Source: Petunia secreta
Taxonomy: Eukaryota; Streptophyta; Magnoliopsida; Solanales; Solanaceae
DNA: 64,000 bases
Reading direction: 5' to 3'
Assembly (NCBI GenBank): GCA_029990175.1
Contig: JARKIP010000033.1
Location: 17,033,001 to 17,097,000 of the forward strand
Under the pieces are notes generated by a model. The model searched no databases. It had not been told where the DNA came from and saw nothing but the letters and a program-made list of their open reading frames with translations. Shown here one piece after another: positions 56,200 through 64,000 of this stretch (positions are counted from its first letter, which is position 1; each line of letters opens with the position of its first letter). A program made the translations under genes and the position numbers.

Positions 56200-57474
56200 T
56201 CACAACCAAGTCTCATACGTTGGTTCACTCAGCTGGATTGTATTGTCTTCATTCAAATCTTGGATTTTATGTTTAAGAAGGACACATTCCTCAGTGTCAT
56301 GCTTGGCAAATTCTGCATGGTAAGCACAATACTTGGTCCCAACAACACATTCTGGGGGAGGGTCAAACGTACCATCTCCTGCTAAAGGGTTTAGCACTCC
56401 TAAATCCTTTAATCTTTTATATAATTGAGCTTGTGGCTCACCTAAAGAAGTAAATTTTCGGCGTTGTCTCTTTTCATATTTGGGATGAGACCCTGCTGGC
56501 ATAGACTGACGGGCTGCAGGTAACTGGTGTTGTTGAGGGTAATTGTATGCTTGCGGTTGTGAATAAGGCTGATAAGCGGGTATTCCAGATTGATGGTAAT
56601 CGTGTTGAGTATTATAGACTGGACATGGCGCGGGTGGAATTTGATTCTGACTTGGATAAGTTGGGTATAGTGTACTTTGATAAATAGGTTGGTTTGGTGA
56701 GTTTCTGAAGGTTGGCTTCTTGCTTGGCCTTTGGTCGATATCAGCCATATCAATACCAACTTCATCTTCCCTCTTTTTCTTCTCAAAATTGCCCATACCA
56801 GTCTGGATGGCTTGAGTAGTTGTCTTCATTGCATCAAAACTTATAATTCGCCCTGTCTTAACCCCTTCTTCAACCATCTCTCCTATCACAAGAAGTTCAG
56901 AATAGGGTTTACCCATCATAGGGAGCAAGTGCATGTAATAAGAATCATCTTGGGCTCGTATGAAGTATTTTACCATATCTTCCTCAGTCATTGGCGGTAG
57001 CGCCCTTGCAGCCTGTTTACGCCATCTTAATACATATTCCCTAAAGGTTTCTGTTGGTTTCTTCTTCAGATTGGACAAGGTTATAAGGTCAGGAGCCATC
57101 TTGACATTGTACTCAAATTGCTTTATAAAATCATTGGTTATGTCATCAAACTCACGCCACTTGCTTATATCCTGTCTTGCAAACCATTTAGCAGCAATAC
57201 CTTCCAGACTATGACTGAAGAAGGCCATCAGAAGTTCCTCTTTACCTCCCGCAACCCTCATTCGGTTGAGATATTTGGTCAAATGAACAAATGGGTCACT
57301 ATGACCATCATACATATCAAATTTTGGCACCTTAAACCCGGGAGGAAGAGTAACGTCAGGATATAGACAAATATTGCGGTAGGAGATGCTTTGACGTCCT
57401 CTAGACACTTGCAAATCCTTGATGGATTGCTGCATGATTTTCATCGTTTGGATTATCTCCCCTTGCTCAACTGT
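56200..57474 (-). pseudogene. gag, C-terminal part, of a gypsy element split by an insertion
   Basis: The frame is open for more than 400 codons. It has VPKFDMYDGHSDPFVHLTKY, then MAFFSHSLEGIAAKWFARQD and DLITLSNLKKKPTETFREYV of the retrotransposon gag domain, a proline/glutamine/tyrosine-rich stretch, and a C-terminal zinc-knuckle-like CAYHAEFAKHDTEEC. It ends with a stop at 56200. The N-terminal part lies at 62636-63144 and is joined in frame when the element at 57475-62635 is ignored. No protease or polymerase follows. Confidence 0.9.
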
Positions 57475-58804
57475 TGATCACGCCCAACTATGCCCTATAA
57501 AAGGGACTAAGCGGTCGCGGCAAATATAGCTCGGTATTTAAAGCCCCGAGGTCGAATCGCACAGAGAACACTCGTAATTCAGTCGTTAATCTAACTAATT
57601 TATCTAATCAACCAACTTCAAGAGTTTATATTTTAATGATGGTTTTAAAATAGAAACTAAATAACAATAAGGTAAATAGCAAAATAATAAAAAGTAATCA
57701 AGCAAGGATATTAAAAGCCTAGAATTGATTTACACCGACTCCTACCTATGTGATTGACTAATGAATCAACGAATTCAACTTGGTTCTTCCTATTGAACAC
57801 TTGCTCCAAATTCACCACTAACCACTTCCGTGCACTAGCTATAACTTTCACTAACTAATCTTCCAATTAATTAATGAAGATGATTAGAACTACAAGTATG
57901 GTTCACAATCGGGCTCGATGGTCACAACTCACCCTATTGACAACCTAAGTAATTTCTTGGTTTTAGGTTGAAATATTGCTAAGCATTTAACCCTAACTCA
58001 TGAATTTATTCCTAAACGCACAAGGATAAAGGGAGCAATCAATTGGGGGCCCTTCCAATCAATTAGCAAACAAAACGTAAATACTTAGATAGGAAGAATA
58101 ATCAAGTTTCATTCATCAAAATCAATTAATCAATTCACATAGTATTGGAGTGGTTCAATCAACCCTAGAATGGGTAATTTAGCCACTCATTGTCATCAAA
58201 GACAAATCAAGAATAATCATGAATGAATAAACTACAAAGGAGAAGAAATAATGGAAGAAAGAACTCTTAATCTTCAAGTCTTTAATCCCACGCCTCCTTG
58301 TGTGTTCCTTGCCTCCAAGGCTCCAAAGTGCTTCCACAATGGTGGTCTTGCTCTCCCAAGTCAAGATTGGGGCTGAAAATAGGTTAGAAAACCTTTTATA
58401 CCTCGTGTGAAACTCGTGGACAAGTTTGCCCCTCGCCACTTTTCGCCAGAAATTTTGCCTTATGGCTGGATCATGGCCTTACGATGCCTGGGCCGTGAGC
58501 TTTGAAAATTCTGCTTTCGACTTCATGGCTGAATCATGGCCTTACGATGGCTGGGCCGTGACATTTCGTCTTCAAATTCCTTTCATGGCTAATCCACGGC
58601 CTTGGCACCTTACAGCGCTGTAAATTAACTTCAATTTTGCTCCAAATCATCAAACTTTAACACTTTTTCATACCATTTGATTCCTACACATTCAAACACC
58701 CAATATAAGCACAAAATACTATTGTTCACGCTAAAATAATCCACAAAAGCACCAAAATATGATGTAACTAATACTAAAATATATGCATTTTTAGCCTAAC
58801 ATCA
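57475..58804 (-). repeat. 3' LTR of the young element
   Basis: 1330 bp. On the minus strand a TATA box GGTATAAAAGG lies at about 58392-58402. Two near-copies of ATGGCCTTACGATG(C/G)CTGGGCCGTGA occur at about 58470-58500 and 58530-58560, so part of the LTR is internally repeated. The 86-residue frames inside both LTRs are not genes. Confidence 0.95.
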
Positions 58805-58830
58805 CCACCCCACACTTAAGATTTTGCTCG
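58805..58830 (-). other. Polypurine tract of the young element
   Basis: On the minus strand AGTGTGGGGTGG ends at the LTR border and would prime plus-strand synthesis. The next words on the plus strand, TTTTGCTCGTCCTCGAACAA, are common in related plant elements. Confidence 0.75.
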
Positions 58831-60351
58831 TCCTCGAACAATCTAACTCACAACCCACTTGGACAAATCAACCACTAATACAAGACTCCAAACGATATTA
58901 CCACACACCAGGCTTCATTCATGCTCAGTACACAAGAGTTCTTCTTTCACATACCTTAGTCTAACTCAAAATGCTAAAGCCCTCAGCAATATCAAGATCA
59001 CAAACCATCAAGCACATTTGAGAACAAGATTGATGCACTAGCTTAACTCTTGCGCAAGTACCATACATTCAAGGGTCCACAGTGTGTGTGTGCTCGTTCC
59101 CCCCTACAATTTCAATAATGAAACATCGGACCTAAGCGGCAAGTGTATAGAGAGTTCGCTCAATTCAACATATTTTTACTCATAATCACACACTCAAATT
59201 ACAACTTCCACCTCAAGCCTCAAGGGTCAACAATGGGGTATTATTCATACATTTCACAATATTTGGATGATTGGGGCCCTAGAAATTCAACCTCACTAGG
59301 GTGCCTTTGGCGTGTTCATACTCGAGGCTTTTGTATTCACCCTTAATCGAGCATAGGAACATTTCCCCCATCCTTTGTTCATCTCTACTTTTTCTTTCTT
59401 TGCACAATTTCTTTCTAATTTTTTTTTTCTTTCTTTTTCATCTACCCCCTGCTTCATACCCTTTCATAGGCTCTCAATTGGTTGTTTTAAATCATTTTAA
59501 CTCACTTACCTCTCAGATTTTCTCTTAAGCTCACTCTCTTCATCTTTGCTAATCAAAGGTCATGTTTACACTACCAACATACATAGGGGAAAACAAAGTG
59601 CTCAATAATTCCATAGTGGACACTCCAAACTTAGTTAAGTGCGCTTGAGTTAATGCTAGGAATCAGGCCCTTCTCTACTCTCATAATGGTTCGTTTTTTC
59701 ATCGTACAATGTGTCATCAGGCTTCAGACACAATGAATCAAACTAGGCAATTTATTCTTTCTTCTCTTTGTTATTACAACTAACTACTATTCAAAAATCA
59801 TCAAAAGTACCCGGTTCAAAACAAAAGGCATCATCGGGAAAGAACCGTGGTCAAAAGAAAACCCAAAGATTAAGCCACTAATCTAAACAAAACCAAAAAA
59901 AAAAAAAAAAACCAAAGCAGTAAAAATACAGCTACAAATCAAGATACCCCACCCCACACTTAATATCATGCATTGCCCTCAATGCATTAAAAATAAAAAC
60001 TAAGGGTGATAGAGAAACTCCCTGGGGCTCTAAGCCCGAAGAGTATCCTTGTAAGTTTCCTTAGGGCACGAGGTACTCAGACTTCCCCCATAGCAGGAAT
60101 TCATCTTCAAGCATGGTGGGTTTGCAGACATCCCACACTTAGACTTCAACCCAGTTGAAACCTGCAATACAAAGAAACTCACCAAGTAACATCCTTCAAA
60201 AGATAACATAATTTATTTTTTTTTATTTTTTTATTTTTTATTTTTTTTCTTTTACTTGTATACAATTACAATCACGGGTTGCCTCCCGAGAAGCGCCTTA
60301 GTTATAGTCGTGGCACGACATAACCCAGAGTCAATACTTTTTCCTCCACCT
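58831..60351 (-). other. Non-coding interior of the young element
   Basis: There is no convincing ORF. It contains a poly-A run (about 59893-59912), a T-rich stretch (60208-60252) and GGGTTGCCTCCCGAGAAGCG (60277), a phrase that I know from many plant retroelements of this type. Short frames such as 59301-59528 are low in complexity. Confidence 0.6.
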
Positions 60352-61180
60352 CTAGCTTATGAATCGCCTCCCCAGTTGTAAGCCAACTCTCCGATTATGC
60401 TCTTGAGGTGGCACAAGTTCTTGCATGCCAAAAACTAAGCATCTCCTTTTGTGCGTAGTCACTAACTCAGGAATATCTTCGAATTGTTGGCTATGCTCCT
60501 GACCAAGCACCAAGTATACTATTTTGTACTCTTTGGCCTTCAAACGAGGATAGTCATCGTGTCTAGATGGTAATGAAAATTCCATAATGTAAGCACCATA
60601 CACCTCATCCTTCAACTCTTCCATTGGCTCAAAAGGATCAATTTCCATGTCTCCCTCTAAAACCAGTGTAGAAAAGTGTCTAGAATGTGGTGCAATCCTC
60701 TCACACTTTGATTCATCGATCACATCCTCTTTCTGGTACGAGTTAGAGTCAACTACAATTTCAGCTTTAATTTTATTCTCTAATTCTAGTACCACATTTT
60801 CTTCATCGGCATCTTCACACACCATATGGCTAGATGGTTGGCTTTCAACCCTTTTCTCATCTAACGGAAATTCACGCTTTAGATCTTCTACAATAGCCAT
60901 GATTTCTTCTTCTAATTCCACGTCTTCTTGGCTAGTTAGTTGAATTCCCAATAGTGTAGCCAACTGGTTGAGCTTCTATTTGGCTTAGTTGTGCTCTACG
61001 TCTGTCCCAAACCTTCTTCAGTTCAGCTTCGTATTCTTCCTCATCATCCTCTACTTCATTGTACCAACTGTTATCATAAGAGAAAGAAAAATCATCATAA
61101 TAGGGGCTCGGGGAAGAATAAGACGTATTAGCACGCCCATAATAATGATCACCTAGCCACATGTTATTTCCTGATGCCAT
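60352..61180 (-). pseudogene. Acidic ORF of the young element, frameshifted
   Basis: The first frame starts at the ATG at 61180 (MASGNNMWLGDHYYGRANTS, then DDEEEYEAELKKVWDRRRAQ) and ends at 60932. The second runs from 60963 to 60352 (LLGIQLTSQEDVELEEEIMA, then IVEDLKREFPLDEKRVE, PFEPMEELKDEVYGAYIMEF and LVTTHKRRCLVFGMQE). They overlap in different frames and were probably one ORF of about 270 residues. It resembles gag-region remnants of Athila-like elements, but I cannot see a zinc knuckle. Its position right after the primer site fits the gag place. Confidence 0.6.
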
Positions 61181-61283
61181 ATTCTTTTATATTTTTTTTT
61201 ATATTTTAAAAAGAATATATACAGAAACGAAGTTAATTGAACAAACAAATCAGCTATCCTAACAACTAAAATAACACTGTGTT

Positions 61284-61302
61284 CCCCGGCAACGGCGCCA
61301 AA
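61284..61302 (-). other. Primer-binding site, tRNA-Asp type
   Basis: On the minus strand TTGGCGCCGTTGCCGGGGA follows the 5' LTR by about four bases. It is complementary to the 3' end of plant tRNA-Asp(GTC), the primer of Athila and related gypsy elements. Confidence 0.85.
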
Positions 61303-61305
61303 ATT

Positions 61306-62635
61306 TGATCACGCCCAACTACGCCCTATAAAAAAGACTAAGCGGTCGCGGCAAATATAGCTCGGTATTTAAAGCCCCGAGGTCGAATCCCACAGAGAAC
61401 ACTCGTAATTCAGTCGTTAATCTAACTAATTTATCTAATCAACCAACTTCAAGAGTTTATATTTTAATGATGGTTTTAAAATAGAAACTAAATAACAATA
61501 AGGTAAATAGCAAAATAATAAAAAGTAATCAAGCAAGGATATTAAAAGCCTAGAATTGATTTACACCGACTCCTACCTATGTGATTGACTAATGAATCAA
61601 CGAATTCAACTTGGTTCTTCCTATTGAACACTTGCTCCAAATTCACCACTAACCACTTCCGTGCACTAGCTATGACTTTCACTAACTAATCTTCCAATTA
61701 ATTAATGAAGATGATTAGAACTACAAGTATGGTTCACAATCGGGCTCGATGGTCACAACTCACCCTATTGACAACCTAAGTAATTTCTTGGTTTTAGGTT
61801 GAAATATTGCTAAGCATTTAACCCTAACTCATGAATTTATTCCTAAACGCACAAGGATAAAGGGAGCAATCAATTGGGGGCCCTTCCAATCAATTAGCAA
61901 ACAAAACGTAAATACTTAGATAGGAAGAATAATCAAGTTTCATTCATCAAAATCAATTAATCAATTCACATAGTATTGGAGTGGTTCAATCAACCCTAGA
62001 ATGGGTAATTTAGCCACTCATTTTCATCAAAGACAAATCAAGAATAATCATGAATGAATAAACTACAAAGGAGAAGAAATAATGGAAGAAAGAACTCTTA
62101 ATCTTCAAGTCTTTAATCCCACGCCTCCTTGTGTGTTCCTTGCCTCCAAGGCTCCAAAGTGCTTCCACAATGGTGGTCTTGCTCTCCCAAGTCAAGATTG
62201 GGGCTGAAAATAGGTTAGAAAACCTTTTATACCTCGTGTGAAACTCGTGGACAAGTTTGCCCCTCGCCACTTTTCGCCAGAAATTTTGCCTTATGGCTGG
62301 ATCATGGCCTTACGATGCCTGGGCCGTGAGCTTTGAAAATTCTGCTTTCGACTTCATGGCTGAATCATGGCCTTACGATGGCTGGGCCGTGACATTTCGT
62401 CTTCAAATTCCTTTCATGGCTAATCCACGGCCTTGGCACCTTACAGCGCTGTAAATTAACTTCAATTTTGCTCCAAATCATCAAACTTTAACACTTTTTC
62501 ATACCATTTGATTCCTACACATTCAAACACCCAATATAAGCACAAAATACTATTGTACACGCTAAAATAATCCACAAAAGCACCAAAATATGATGTAACT
62601 AATACTAAAATATATGCATTTTTAGCCTAACATCA
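61306..62635 (-). repeat. 5' LTR of the young element
   Basis: 1330 bp, nearly identical to the copy at 57475-58804. Differences seen: ACGCCC against ATGCCC, AAAAGAC against AGGGAC, TCCCAC against TCGCAC, CTATGAC against CTATAAC, CATTTTC against CATTGTC and TGTACAC against TGTTCAC. Confidence 0.95.
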
Positions 62636-63144
62636 ACTATCCTTCCCCGCTTTTCCACCGTTATGGGCACTTCACTTTGTGGCACATAGTTAGTGAAATA
62701 CACGCTCTTACCATTGGGGTCATGCTCATAGTACTGGGCTTGGGGATATCCTTGTCTTGGGTCATTGGCATTTTGAGGAACAACAGCCACAGAAATGGGT
62801 GCTTTATATTGTGGAGGACGAGGAGTATCTTTGGCGGGTAAATATTGATAATGAGGCAAGTTGTTCTGGTTAATGAATGCATTTGGGATGTTGTTAACTG
62901 GTGCAAGCATATGAATGACACTGGAAATTAAAGGCTTTTTCGGATTGGCAGTTTCAACATTGGGATTCAGAGTTGATAGCACGGCTGACACGTTTCTGTG
63001 GCTCGACCCTTTCATTCTTTCTAATTCAGCTTGCATACATTCAATCTGCTTAGCCATTCAAGCGATTTGTTCGTCAGGAACAACGACCGCTTGCTCATTT
63101 GAAGACTTAGGGATACCAGTCTGATTACCGGTCAAATCAGTCAT
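62636..63144 (-). pseudogene. gag, N-terminal part, split by the young element
   Basis: The likely start is the ATG at 63142-63144 (MTDLTGNQTGIPKSSNEQAV). A TGA at 63058-63060 breaks the frame after 28 codons. The frame then continues MAKQIECMQAELERMKGSSH, a helical stretch, and proline-rich sequence to KRGRIV at the insertion point. The continuation is at 57474. Together the two parts would give a Gag of about 590 residues. Confidence 0.85.
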
Positions 63145-64000
63145 TGCTTGCTTCACTTTGGATTAGACGCTTAACCAACTCGGGAATCAACACGAATCAA
63201 ACTCTCTCTTTTGGGGGATAATTAAAACAAAAGAAAAATTCAACAGATAACTATGTTAGTTTCCAGATCATTGGCATAATTGCACACAATCACGTAACGC
63301 TTTGCATTTTAAACAAGTTTGACATGTGGCAATCACAATTAGCTGAGCGTAAATAAAAATGCGGGCATGTCCTACCCTGTAAGGTACCTCTTTGTGCTAG
63401 AGGTAAGCCTAATTGCGCAAATAAGTGGTAACGAAAAATAGTTCATGCCAGTTCTGAGCAATTCAGATTTAGAGTAAGCAACAATAACAATAATTGATAA
63501 CAATCATCTCTCCGCCTTGACACTGCAATTCTGTTATCCCAACTACCTTCCAAAAGTTGGTATGAACTTGAAATTCCAACACAGCTCATGCTCTTCACAA
63601 CATTTGCACAAAATTCTAAACCCAAATGCCTAAAACCTGAAACAATCCCCATACACCTTTTGTAAACATCCACACTCCTCCACGCGCAACTTCCAATTAT
63701 TCACAACATCTAGGGATAAAATTTCCAACTGCCTTCATAATACCAGACTGCAAATCATAAAAGGTTCCAATTGACCTTTTACAAATAAAACCTCACTGGT
63801 CCTTGGCTTTGGACAAGCCTCTCAGCTTCCTAGGTTTTGCAAGTCTCACAGACCTTGTTCATAGGGCTCCTCACTGGTCCTCGGCTTTGATCAAGCCTCT
63901 TAGTTTTCTAGGTAGCCAAGACCGCACTGGTCTTCAAGGAGGGACCCCATTGGTCGTTTATAGACATAGCTGCTGCACTCTCCTAGTATGCGACAAGCAT
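63145..64000 (-). other. Leader of the gag-bearing gypsy element
   Basis: No ORF is convincing. Near the window end CCTCACTGGTCCT(T/C)GGCTTTG recurs with a period of about 77 bases (63791 and 63868), with AAGCCTCT and TTCTAGGT in both units, so there is a short direct repeat in the leader. The LTR of this element must lie beyond the window. Confidence 0.5.

Larger units (their letters stand above)
57475..62635 (-). mobile_element. Young non-autonomous LTR element (5161 bp)
   Basis: Two 1330-bp LTRs start TGATCACGCCCAAC and end GCCTAACATCA; I count about seven differences between them. The flanks are ACTGT (57470-57474) and ACTAT (62636-62640), a 5-bp target duplication with one change. A tRNA-Asp primer site lies next to the right LTR and a polypurine tract next to the left one, so the element points to the minus strand. 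The 2.5-kb interior has one short gene and no polymerase, so it is a LARD-like element that depends on others. Confidence 0.95.

Noticed and set aside
58179..58623. 86- and 65-residue frames found twice (again at 62010-62454)
   Set aside because: They lie inside the LTRs of the young element and are duplicated with them; no domain.
63791..63960. Possible CRISPR-like direct repeats
   Set aside because: Two copies with a long period in a eukaryotic retroelement leader; no array structure.

Overview
This is plant nuclear DNA from a repeat-dense part of a genome. The signs are AT-rich non-coding sequence, spliced genes, Ty3/gypsy LTR retrotransposons of several lineages, L1-type LINEs, CACTA, MULE and MITE DNA transposons, a scrap of plastid atpB, and one plant non-specific lipid transfer protein (nsLTP) gene. 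It looks like a dicot, and the repeat families remind me of Solanaceae, but the sequence does not fix the species. No bacterial-type operon, CRISPR array, rRNA or tRNA gene was seen.

Layout. 1-1993: end of a gypsy LTR plus internal remnants, split by a solo LTR (406-1669) with a perfect 5-bp target-site duplication (TSD). 1994-7895: decayed LTR-like DNA, including Tekay/Del-type remnants and an integrase zinc-finger fragment. 7896-9739: truncated Tat-like gypsy element with an antisense ORF and its 3' LTR. 9740-10592: unidentified host-like exon debris. 10593-24523: an old CACTA element with a plant transposase domain; a plastid atpB scrap inside it was hit by a pol-less gypsy element (14357-23545), which was itself hit by a second CACTA element (18636-21622). 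25370-30160: decayed LINE, minus strand. 30161-30812: AT-rich DNA with a promoter-like stretch. 30813-41610: 10.8-kb Tat-like gypsy element, minus strand, with a multi-exon antisense gene. 42093-45847: MULE-like element with palindromic repeat arrays. 45873-46128: MITE. 46897-47256: the nsLTP gene, with a frameshift before the last cysteine. 49140-54517: LINE on the plus strand, ending in a 28-bp stem-loop minisatellite. 54837-64000: a minus-strand gypsy element with gag, split by a very young 5.16-kb non-autonomous LTR element (57475-62635).

How the parts relate. Almost every coding stretch is a transposon protein broken by stops and frameshifts. The nesting gives a relative order of events: CACTA and atpB scrap, then the pol-less gypsy, then the inner CACTA on the left; gag-bearing gypsy, then the young LTR element on the right. 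The points most worth a second look are the antisense spliced gene of the Tat-like element with its own TATA box in two copies, the triple nest around plastid DNA, the young element that splits a gag frame cleanly, the LINE-minisatellite junction and the altered nsLTP. I found no convincing new molecular system; the interest lies in element architecture.
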